Shown: positions 18,636 through 27,303 of the stretch, piece after piece
How the letters are laid out: each line of letters opens with the position of its first letter
How positions within the stretch are numbered: position 1 is the first letter of the stretch
DNA from: Cladocopium goreaui
Lineage: Eukaryota > Sar > Dinophyceae > Suessiales > Symbiodiniaceae
Assembly: GCA_947184155.2 (NCBI GenBank)
Contig: CAMXCT020003624.1
Coordinates: 98,727 to 162,726 of the forward strand
Reading direction: 5' to 3'
Length of the DNA stretch: 64,000 nt
The notes under the pieces: model-generated
Database searches by the model: none
What the model was told of the DNA's origin: nothing
The model's input: only the letters and a program-made list of their open reading frames with translations
Made by a program: the position numbers and the translations under genes

Positions 18636-21600
18636 TCACCAAGAAACCTTTTCCTCGGTCAGCTTGCCATTTCATCACATCAAGGCAAAACTTGAACACC
18701 GAGTATTTCCAGGAATTTGGTGAAGGATTTGTGATCAACACGTATTCAGGATCAAGCTTCTCAAGTTGTTTCCAAACTTGGTTTTGTTTCTTTTTGCTGT
18801 TGAAACTCCAACCATGCTTGTGATCAATGGGTTCACCAACCTTCATGTTCAATCGTGCCATGTGCCAACTAAGACCAGTGTTGCTACTGAAGAGTTCCAC
18901 AACATCACACTTGCCAGTTTGACAAAACCAGTGAGCTTGTTCACCTAAGTATGCTTCAGCATATTCAGCGATATCTGGTTCATAGTCATCTTCATCTTCA
19001 ACTGCAAGTGGAACAGGTTCCGATGTGTCAAGTCCAGGAACAGCAACATCATGCCATTCATCATGGTCACGTCTCACCTTCGATTGATTAACACGCATGA
19101 CTGCGTTGTCAACATGAACATTGACCATAGCACCTTCTTGAGAGATAACAGTACCTCTGATCCATCTTTCCTTCTTCCATGCCTTTGAAGCAATAGCATT
19201 AGCATTGACAGGGGAACTCCAAACGAAAACCTTGTCACCTGGTTTGTAAGGTCCATCTGATGGCATTGTTCGTTTGGCCATGTCATGTCTGAGGTCAGCA
19301 GCTTGTCTGGCTTCCTGATGTGCCCTCAGTGCTAACCTTTGCAACTCGAGTTGTGTTCTGTCTTCAGGTAAAGGGTCAACACTAAGTTGAGCAGGATCAG
19401 AAGTCTCAATATCCAGAAGATCTGGTGGTCTTCTACCAGTGGCAATTTCCAAAGGAGAATAACCACTAACAGTGAGTTGAGTGTTTCTGGCCCAAACAGT
19501 ACGCTTCACAGCTTCTCTGATGGTGATTCCTTTGAACCTATCATCTTCAAGGTTCTTGGACATGATTTGCCATTGTCGTTTGAAAAGTCTGACAGCTGAT
19601 TCAGCTCTGTTAGGCCATGGGGTTCTTGAACCACAGGGACATTCCTTGATACCATGAGTTCGGTAATAAGTCAGAAAGTCTTCTTGAAAGAAAGCTTCAT
19701 CACCTACAATGGCTTTAGGCATACAATTGTGTTCATCACTCCACAACCTTAGAGCCTGAATGGTCTCCTTGTTGTTCAGTGAGTTTTGTGCCGTAGCCCA
19801 AAGTAAGTTGGTTGCACCATCAAGAACAAGCAACACCATGTACTTGTTCTTCCTCAACTGAATTTCAGCATGATCAACAAAAACATCTCCAAAGTTGGTG
19901 GATCGTATGCCTGAAATTCTGGCTCGCGGCGGTGGTGCAATGGAAGTACTACACACACGACACTTGTTGTACATCTCCTCATACTTCTGATAGACAGAGT
20001 CAGGAAGTCCTAACATGGAAGTCCTTCGTCTGAATTGAGTAGGAGACATGTGATAGTGTTTGATATGAAGCTTGTAAAGTTCCACACTATCCTCCAGTTT
20101 CCTGAGCATCTTTCTGTATGCTGGTGTCATGGCTTGCACTTCACTACCAGGCAGTGGAATCGAAACTCGCCTAGGCTCAAGAGCATCACTACCTAGTTTC
20201 TCAACTTGACTTTCTGAATCTTGCTTACCACGGTTGCGCGCAGGTGCAGAATGTTTTGGTTCAATGACTTGAGGTTCATCTGAATCAATTTTGTCCAAAC
20301 CTAACTCCCTAGCTACCTTATCAAGCTCATCTTCTTCATCAAGCTTGGGATAGGAGACAACAACCTTCTTTCTTGATGAACCTGATTGAGAGTCATCGAC
20401 AACCTGAGGTTTCTGCTTACCTACGTGTCTTTTGGCTGCAGGTGGACCTACCTCAATCTTTTTCGAGCCTGGTCCATTTGAAATCGGTTTGCCTTCCTCC
20501 TTCTTTAAGGAGCTTGGCTTCTTCTTCTGTACACCTGATGGCACTGAAGAGGCTGACTCAGGGTGAAAAAGATCATCAATGTTTCCACGAAAGGGCCTTG
20601 CACGATCAATGTCACTTCTGACAATGTCATCTGGGATCACGTAGTCCTCCTTGATCTTGTAGATGGTCTTGCCCTTCCAGAACTCTTCACTCTGTTCAGA
20701 AAACCTCTTCTTCTCAGTGCGCCAGTTGTCCTTGTGAAGAACCTTCTTCTTGCTCTTCTGGAATTCCATGTGGGTTTCTCTCTCATCAAGAAGTTGATCT
20801 TTTGGAATTGGAGTTTTCTCTGATCGAGTCATCTCATGTAAGTTCATTCTCTTGTCCTTGTGGTGCCTGATGAGTTCACGACGTAGTGGATCAACCTGCC
20901 AGTAGTCACCAGTCACCAAAGCTTCTCCTTCATGATCATCTTGTTTGACAGCAATCTGGCTGTACTCAAAGTGATCGTGTTGTGAATAGAAACTTTTGAC
21001 TTGTGGAGTCTTGAAATGAACTTGGCTCATGTACCATGCTACATCTTGTAGGTCGAGAATGAGATGAGTACTAATGGCTGTCCTCAAAACCATTTTTCTC
21101 ATGCCAATACGTGCACAGGACAAATAAGCCTTCTCTGGAGTAAGTTCAAATTGAAATCCAAGGTTTCTCATCTGTGGAAGTGACATCAACAATGGGACAT
21201 CACCTTCTTCGACAATGTCGAATTCTGTAAACTGAGTGTTCCATCCATGATCATACATGAATATCACGAGCTTCTCAGTACATTTTGATTGTTGTGAATT
21301 TGCAAAGAAGAATCTTGAACTTGTTGGCTGAATTTCATACCAGAGTCCACTGTTGGGATGTGAGTCAACATATCTGCAAAATGCTTCAACTGCTCGTCGA
21401 GAGCCCATAGCTCTTGTGCATCCAAGATCCAGAATACACACAGTTGGTGGTGCAGAATTCTCTGTGTGAAAAGCTAGTCCATTCTCACATGCCAGATCAG
21501 TTTGTACAGTATGAAATGAAAAAGCACTCTGCTGTGATGGTTCCTCTATCTCTGTAGAGCATCCATGTGAAAACAATGATGTGCCTTCTGCCAATGGCTT

Positions 21601-23436
21601 CCATGAAGCCTCACCTTCTTGAAGACCAACTTGCCTGGGCACTACAGCTGGACGTTGTTGTACACCTTGTCGTAGTGCACCAACTTCTCCAACCAGAACA
21701 GGGAATCTCTTCATTTCTCTCCTGTTTTGATGTGCTCTTGCATCACGTTGGTTCTGTCCTCCACGACGAGTACGTCGTTGTTCATCTTGTGCTGCATACG
21801 TGGATGTCAAAACATCAACACGAGCTGGCTCTGTCTCTGCAACATCAACACGTGCTGGTTCAGTTGTTCCAAATGAAAAGAAACCATGACCAGAACTTGA
21901 AGCTGCAGAAGAATAATGAGCTTGTTGAGTTTGTTGATTCTGTATGGCAGGAGCTGATGTGGTCTGAGGTTGAACATAGTTCGACTTGCCTTTTCCATCT
22001 CCTGGCTTTCCTCCTTTTCCATCATCATCCTTGCCTTTCTTGCCTTTCTTTCCTTTTCCTTTTCCTTTTCCTTTCTTCTGGAAGTATCCATACTCATCCA
22101 TGTAGTACAGATCATCATAGGCCCAATAGCCTTCATTCCAGGTTTGATCATCGGCCCAATAGCCGTCATAGTTTTCATTCCATTCATCTTCTTGCCATTC
22201 ATCTTCATAACCTTCTTCACTCACCATGTGAGCACGGCCTTTTCTTCTTCCTTTTCCTCGGCCTTTTCCTTTTCTTGATTTGAAGAACCTTCGTCCTCCT
22301 CTGCCTTTTCCTTTTCCTTTTCTCTTTCCTTTACCTTTGCCTCGTCTGATGTATTTGCCTTGGAACCTTCTCTGATACCATGTGAAGTTGGCGTCATCAT
22401 AAACCCAGAAAACATCTTCTAAGGCATCCAGGAATCCTTCTGCGCCGTCTTCTTCATCTTCGGCCCAATAGCCGTCGGTTCCTTCTAATTCACCTTCATC
22501 CAGTACGAGGAAAGATCTTCTCTGTGCCATGCCAGAGGGTTGCATCAATGGATTGTCAACTGCTGTTTTGGTAGTGCAAAACATTTCCAAAAACAGGTCA
22601 CGTAGTTCTTGAATACTGTATCGATCGAGGGTTCGTCCACGATGTGTCATGATACTTGTGAGTGTGTTTCTCTGATCTTGACTCAGGTCAGCTAGACTTA
22701 CAAAAATCAATGCTAGCAAATTTTCACCCAGTGGGAATGCTTGTCGCTGTACTTGTCTACGATCTTCCTGAAATTGTCTGAATGCCGCTAGTGCCAGTTC
22801 ATCTGTCCAAGGAACAGCTACATGGGGTGTTCCTGAGGCTGCTGCTACTTCAGCTCTCTCTTGTTGATCTCGTTCATGTTCTTGACGTCGTTGTTGAACA
22901 AACAGGATTGCTTCAGGACTAGTCACTGTTACTTCTGGAAGTAAATCCATCCAAGACTCAATAAGTCTATTGCCAGTGAGTTGAAATCTAGTCATCCACT
23001 TCTGAAGATCCATTGTTCCTCTGTTGAACTTCATGAACTGCATGAAACGGTATAAGAACACGTTCTGGGCACCTTTGATGAAATGAGGTCGTAGAAATCT
23101 TTTGAAATAGTGCACTCCTTCATGGGGATCCCTGAGTAGTTCTCTATCCAATAGCCTCTTGTATTGTTGAGCATCTCCTTCCAGTCTGTTGCGCAATGCT
23201 GGACCACGTTTCTCTGGTTCTAACTCCGTAATGTCACACCAGTCATCAATTGCATCCTCAAAAGCAAAGAAGCTGGTTCGCCCATCATAGGCTGGAGCAA
23301 CCTTTGTGGTCATCTGTTGCGTCATATGAATCTGTGTATGCTGGGGTGCTCTTCTCATTGCATAAGAGTCATATTGGTTCCATTCATTTGCATCGACAAT
23401 GTCGAAGTCATCATCATCATAGCCATGGCTTGCCAT
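18541..23436 (-). CDS. gag-pol: Element 1 Gag-protease-integrase with C-terminal methyltransferase-like segment
   Basis: A 1631-codon frame from ATG 23436. The Gag region (residues 1-350) is followed by alternating GKGKGK-type basic and YWA/DEW acidic-aromatic blocks (about 365-500). No CCHC knuckle is seen. Protease has ILDLGCTRAMG near 670 in place of the usual DSGAT. Integrase follows: HIKHYH...CRVC zinc-binding part (about 1120-1165), then catalytic FVDHAE, VGDEAFF and PNRAESA, with about 32 residues between the last two. From about 1505 the frame reads VVELFSSNTGLSWHM ... YVLITNPSPNSWK, which resembles motifs I and IV of Rossmann-fold methyltransferases. The junction to the next ORF is a +1 shift. 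Confidence 0.88.
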   Translation of the reverse strand: MASHGYDDDDFDIVDANEWNQYDSYAMRRAPQHTQIHMTQQMTTKVAPAYDGRTSFFAFEDAIDDWCDITELEPEKRGPALRNRLEGDAQQYKRLLDRELLRDPHEGVHYFKRFLRPHFIKGAQNVFLYRFMQFMKFNRGTMDLQKWMTRFQLTGNRLIESWMDLLPEVTVTSPEAILFVQQRRQEHERDQQERAEVAAASGTPHVAVPWTDELALAAFRQFQEDRRQVQRQAFPLGENLLALIFVSLADLSQDQRNTLTSIMTHRGRTLDRYSIQELRDLFLEMFCTTKTAVDNPLMQPSGMAQRRSFLVLDEGELEGTDGYWAEDEEDGAEGFLDALEDVFWVYDDANFTWYQRRFQGKYIRRGKGKGKRKGKGKGRGGRRFFKSRKGKGRGKGRRKGRAHMVSEEGYEDEWQEDEWNENYDGYWADDQTWNEGYWAYDDLYYMDEYGYFQKKGKGKGKGKKGKKGKDDDGKGGKPGDGKGKSNYVQPQTTSAPAIQNQQTQQAHYSSAASSSGHGFFSFGTTEPARVDVAETEPARVDVLTSTYAAQDEQRRTRRGGQNQRDARAHQNRREMKRFPVLVGEVGALRQGVQQRPAVVPRQVGLQEGEASWKPLAEGTSLFSHGCSTEIEEPSQQSAFSFHTVQTDLACENGLAFHTENSAPPTVCILDLGCTRAMGSRRAVEAFCRYVDSHPNSGLWYEIQPTSSRFFFANSQQSKCTEKLVIFMYDHGWNTQFTEFDIVEEGDVPLLMSLPQMRNLGFQFELTPEKAYLSCARIGMRKMVLRTAISTHLILDLQDVAWYMSQVHFKTPQVKSFYSQHDHFEYSQIAVKQDDHEGEALVTGDYWQVDPLRRELIRHHKDKRMNLHEMTRSEKTPIPKDQLLDERETHMEFQKSKKKVLHKDNWRTEKKRFSEQSEEFWKGKTIYKIKEDYVIPDDIVRSDIDRARPFRGNIDDLFHPESASSVPSGVQKKKPSSLKKEEGKPISNGPGSKKIEVGPPAAKRHVGKQKPQVVDDSQSGSSRKKVVVSYPKLDEEDELDKVARELGLDKIDSDEPQVIEPKHSAPARNRGKQDSESQVEKLGSDALEPRRVSIPLPGSEVQAMTPAYRKMLRKLEDSVELYKLHIKHYHMSPTQFRRRTSMLGLPDSVYQKYEEMYNKCRVCSTSIAPPPRARISGIRSTNFGDVFVDHAEIQLRKNKYMVLLVLDGATNLLWATAQNSLNNKETIQALRLWSDEHNCMPKAIVGDEAFFQEDFLTYYRTHGIKECPCGSRTPWPNRAESAVRLFKRQWQIMSKNLEDDRFKGITIREAVKRTVWARNTQLTVSGYSPLEIATGRRPPDLLDIETSDPAQLSVDPLPEDRTQLELQRLALRAHQEARQAADLRHDMAKRTMPSDGPYKPGDKVFVWSSPVNANAIASKAWKKERWIRGTVISQEGAMVNVHVDNAVMRVNQSKVRRDHDEWHDVAVPGLDTSEPVPLAVEDEDDYEPDIAEYAEAYLGEQAHWFCQTGKCDVVELFSSNTGLSWHMARLNMKVGEPIDHKHGWSFNSKKKQNQVWKQLEKLDPEYVLITNPSPNSWKYSVFKFCLDVMKWQADRGKGFLVIAPPDSGFAQFLAWKKFQKGQNQVSHWLFQP

Positions 23437-23478
23437 TTCTTGGGCTCTACCTGGAGCTCACCCTCAATGAGGGATCAC

Positions 23479-23491
23479 AGCTCCGCTACCA
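23479..23491 (-). other. Element 1 primer binding site
   Basis: On the minus strand TGGTAGCGGAGCT lies two bases inside the 5' LTR. It fits the 3' CCA end of an initiator-methionine-type tRNA (compare TGGTATCAGAG of plant copia elements). Confidence 0.75.
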
Positions 23492-23493
23492 CT

Positions 23494-23697
23494 TGAAGAG
23501 GGGCCCTAGCGTCTACTTCAAGATCAGCTAAGGCGTCTTCCCCAATGACAGCACTCTTTTACTCTCAGCCTGTTGCCGGTCAGTGCTTGTCTACAGGGTT
23601 ACTCTATATACCTCTTTCTTGAGCCTTGAAGGGCGCATATAAATGTGCTCAATACTCATGCATGTACCTATGTAGGTATTAGGTCGAAACAAAAACA
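23494..23697 (-). repeat. Element 1 5' LTR
   Basis: The 204-bp LTR is identical as read to the 3' copy. TG...CA termini are seen on both strands. Confidence 0.95.
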
Positions 23698-24060
23698 GGG
23701 GGCCCCCCCCTCCCCCCCCCATTCGATTCCCCCCTGGTCCGCATTTTTTTCTCTCTCTTTTTCTCTGACTCTGTACCTACCTCCTTATCCATCTATCTAT
23801 CGATATATCTATCTATCTAGTTGTCCATCTATGTATGTATTTATCTATCTATCCTTGGATCTATCTATCTATCTATCTATCTACCTATTGATCTATCTAT
23901 TTATCTATCTGTTTATCGATCAAGGTAGCCATCGATCTATCTATTTATCGATCGATGCTTCTATCTCTCTATCTATTTATTCATCTATTCATTTATTTAT
24001 TTATAGTTTTATCTATCTATCTATCTATCTATCGATGTATTGATCTATCGATCTATCGTG
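23698..24060. repeat. C-rich tract and (TCTA)n microsatellite
   Basis: Homopolymeric C/G sequence (23698-23735) passes into CT-rich DNA and then about 280 bp of TCTA/ATCT tetranucleotide repeats with GATC interruptions. ORFs here are repeat artefacts. Confidence 0.92.
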
Positions 24061-24119
24061 GATGTTCTAGTCCCATTGAGGCCGTGCCGGGGAATAGAGA
24101 CTCGCAATGTTTACGTCCC

Positions 24120-24200
24120 GCACATGCGTGCGCTCGCGCGGCGCGCGCGCGGAGAAGCACCTGCATGCAGGATCGCGCGCGCGCGTGCGCGCGCGTGAAG
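24120..24200. repeat. CG-alternating tract
   Basis: Runs of GCGCGC and GTGCGCGCG with Z-DNA potential, unusual against the AT-rich surroundings. No gene is seen between 24060 and 24370. Confidence 0.7.
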
Positions 24201-24371
24201 TTACTTTACATTTGACATTATGTTTCTGATTCTATTCCCACAAAGCTTTTTTGGGGGCTAACATTTTCTTCTGCAGGAGGTTTGAGTGAAGAGAAGTATC
24301 AATCTCAGTTTGGCAATATTTTTCCTGTTGCTCTCTTTTGCCCCCCCCTACCTTTCGTCCCCCCCCTCTCA

Positions 24372-24835
24372 AGTTGAAACACAATGCAAAAAACAATCAT
24401 GAATCACCAGAAATTCACATTGGTCAGCTATCAAAACACCCAAGATGGTGCATCCATTCCTTTTGGCCCTCTAACAACATTTAACCCATAGCTACAGCTC
24501 TGCCCGCTTTTTGCTAGGACATGATGATGCTGCTCCTTCACAGCCACCAGGACATTCCGGACGTATCTGGAATTCAGAGTTTTCATGAGTTTTCATGAGT
24601 TTGCTACCCTGAACATTTGAACACCAAGATTTTGAGATAGTTAGTGATCTTTATAGAATGCTCTGACATCAAATCAAAATTCAATATAGATCTTGAGCTT
24701 ATGGCATACCATTTTGTAAATGATTTTGGCACAGCATCATAACCCAAAGCGTCCAGACATGTATAACTCAAGGTTCTCCATTGCCTTCCAGAGCATGGTA
24801 GGGTAAATCCATGTTGAAATGCATTGAACCATGTT
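24372..24835 (+). repeat. Exon-bearing repeat unit, copy 3
   Basis: Nearly identical to 7380-7840. It includes the AG|GACATGATGATGCTGC module (about 24517-24570) and a 71-bp inverted-end element at 24650-24720. Similarity begins abruptly after a CCCCCCTCTC stretch. Confidence 0.8.
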
Positions 24836-25260
24836 GAGACACAATGCAAAACCATCATGAACCAACGGAGATCCACATGGGTCAGCTGCCAAGAACAGCC
24901 AAGACGGTGCATACCTAATCCTTTTAAACATCTTTAAACTTTAAACAAGATTTCCTTTGAAAGTGGTCCTCACACAATATAATCATGTACAATGCTGAGC
25001 CACAGTTTTGCCAGCGCCTCGCCAGGACAAGATCCTGTTCCTTCACAGTCAGCAGGACATCCTGGACATATCCGGACATGAAATGCCACATGATGTCTCT
25101 GATGTCCACTCTTGTATTTGCCTTCCATGTTTATTTTTGGTCTGAATTGCTTAGTGCTGATATCTAAAATGCATCCGCACCATGTCAGAACTCAGTAAAG
25201 ACCTTGACCTCATGGCAAAGCATTTTGTAAATGCTCTTGGCTTGCAAAATCTTACTAAGG
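24836..25260 (+). repeat. Exon-bearing repeat unit, copy 4 (diverged)
   Basis: A diverged continuation of the array with ACACAATGCAAAACCATCATG, the module GQDPVPSQSAGHPGHIRT after CAGGA (about 25021-25080) and a 71-bp inverted-end element at 25161-25231. Confidence 0.6.
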
Positions 25261-25374
25261 ATGTTGAAAGATGTCACAGGCATTGTTCACACCAATGCAG
25301 GTTCCTCATGAACCCATGTTATTATTTGATATTATTTGAATTCATTCGTGTTTGCCCTTGTTCTTGTCATTGGG

Positions 25375-25523
25375 CAGGACAGGAAGTGAAGAAGGAACTG
25401 GGTTTTCTGGGGCGCATGAAATCCGAGTATCTGGTGAAGAAGGAAAAGGAAAATCCATCAGAACTCATGGTGCGGGCCTTGTGGTGTTATGTTGCTGCAT
25501 CTAATGAATCCATGTCCGTGTGA
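25375..25523 (+). CDS. Exon-like module, unknown
   Basis: After GGGCAG|GACAG an open stretch reads GQEVKKELGFLGRMKSEYLV and continues Lys/Glu-rich to a stop at 25523. It begins in the same way as the shorter Gly-first modules upstream and may be a later exon of the same gene. No family is recognised. Confidence 0.35.
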
Positions 25524-26077
25524 CTTTTGAGACTATTTGCAGTTGAGCGATTTATTTTTATGATTTTTTGACATCTTGGTGATTGTTGTCAGGTTAACTA
25601 CTATGGTGATTGATTTTAGAAAACCAATGCGGCCATGATGACCACTGATGTAGCTCACGTAGCTGACAGCTTCTGGAGTTGGTTTTCATATGTTTTCATA
25701 CACTTTCTTAGGTGGTCAGGCTGGAATGCATGCTGTATCTTATATTGTCTTACATTCTTGTTTGTTTTTTAAACTTTTTTCTGGAATCGAGTTTCTTTCC
25801 CGGTGAAATATACATGTTTGAACATGTTTGAACATGTTTGATCGGTTTTGGCATTCCTTGCCATTTCTACTCCAATTCCTGGTATCTGGCTTTGTTCTGA
25901 GGTCAAGCGAGGACAGGCTGTGAGGAAGATGGGAACGTTTGTGGACATCCTGGACTGCATTCTGCTTGCTCACAATGTGTATGACAAGGTGCCGTGGGTT
26001 TCCACCAACTTCATCTGACACATCTGTGGTGGACATGTATGGATATGTTTTGCCTTTTCCACAGGTTTGGTTGTGGT

Positions 26078-26530
26078 TGTGGGCGGTGTTTGATGCCTGA
26101 AGCATTTTATAGAGAATTGAAGTCATCATGATGCATTTGACACAGTTGACTCTCTCCACAGGCCTGACATCAAGACTTCCAATGTCAGTCAAATATGTGC
26201 AATCATGTCAGCAAATCAGGGGACATGCAGGTTGACCTATAACATGATTTCCCTTGAAAGGGATCCTCAGAGTCTCAATTTGGAGACATTTTTGGCGTCC
26301 AGGACCCCTTTCACCTTGATGACCCCTTTCAAAGGAAAATTGTGTTCTATGTGGGTATACGCTATATCCTGCATTTTCCCAAGATCTGGTAGTTGATGTG
26401 GGCGGTGTCTGATGCCTGCAGCACTTTGTAGAGAATTGGATTCAGCATGATTCAGTTTACACAGTTGACTATTTCCACAGATCCCGTTTCAAGACCTAAC
26501 ATTTCATTCAACTATGTTACTATGTTCAGG
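26078..26530. repeat. Diverged tandem duplication
   Basis: The segments 26078-26210 and 26399-26530 share GGCGGTGT[TC]TGATGCCTG, AGAGAATTG, CACAGTTGACT and CCACAG phrases. No ORF is supported. Confidence 0.55.
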
Positions 26531-26582
26531 AATATTATATACATGCAGCACATCTCCCTGTCACCATTGGTAGCCACGTTGC

Positions 26583-26780
26583 TTGCAGGCTGTGCATTTG
26601 CTCGTGGCTGATGGAAGTCCTCTTGAGCTTCGGTGCACATGGGACATTGTGAAGGAGTTTATCCCCGACAAGCCTTTACCTCCAGCACCAGAGGGCAAGG
26701 GCTGGATCCTCCTTATGTGCTCAGCTGACTACTCTGTACGCCCAGTTTCAAGTAGGGATACTCAGCCAAGTAGGTTCTTC
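26583..26780 (+). CDS. Exon-like ORF, unknown
   Basis: After CTTGCAG|G an open stretch reads AVHLLVADGSPLELRCTWDI and continues to about 26765. The composition looks like a globular protein, and the AG|G acceptor and hydrophobic pattern support a real exon. It could be an upstream exon of the OTU-like gene beginning at 27304, but this is not shown. Confidence 0.35.
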
Positions 26781-27045
26781 CAGGACCATTATGCTCATGT
26801 ACCGAGACATGGCAACACTAACCAAGCATGATGTGGGTTGCATAGCCATGACCTGTATGTTCAATTTATATATATATATACAGGATGGGTGTAAAGACAA
26901 CACTTTGATCCTGACACGGGGCGGAGTAGTGTTAATGCATTTTGTAAAGTTGTGGGGGAGAACATTTGATGAAGTGATGGATGCAGATAAGATCAGATTA
27001 GATAGCCCTGGTTTCCCAAGCCCTATGTTTGAATATTTTTATGTG

Positions 27046-27117
27046 TTTTAAAATGCAACATAAGGCAACATGGCATCCATCACTCCACCAGGAGCCCATG
27101 GCATGCCATTTTGTAGG
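27046..27117. repeat. Short inverted-end element (72 bp)
   Basis: The ends are TTTTAAAATGC and CCATTTTGTAGG. It lies in the probable intron ahead of the OTU-like exon. Confidence 0.5.
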
Positions 27118-27303
27118 TGCAAGAAATAATCATTTTTTCCGTGCAATTTGCAATGAAGTCTGGAAGAATGATGCAGAATGTTTATAGATTGCTTTCTCGC
27201 AGTTGTTTTTTTTGCTGGTTTAAGGCAAATGTTGTATGGCTTTTCATACATGATTTTCGAAAGCATCCACTACTCACCTTTCACCAGCTTGCCTTTGGGC
27301 CTA

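Larger units (their letters stand above)
7960..23697 (-). mobile_element. Element 1: copia-like LTR retrotransposon with accessory cargo
   Basis: The 15,738-bp element is delimited by identical 204-bp LTRs with TG...CA ends and flanked by GGGGG on both sides (7955-7959 and 23698-23702). On the minus strand the order is 5' LTR, primer site, Gag, protease, integrase, methyltransferase-like segment, acidic linker, RT, RNase H, then a cargo block and the 3' LTR. Integrase before RT is the Ty1/copia order. Identical LTRs suggest a recent insertion. The target repeat is low complexity, so the TSD is weak evidence by itself. The coding part is split into seven overlapping or adjoining frames. Confidence 0.93.

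Noticed and set aside
23641-24215. ORFs of Ile/Tyr/Leu-rich sequence in the TCTA microsatellite
   Set aside because: They are translation of a tetranucleotide repeat only.
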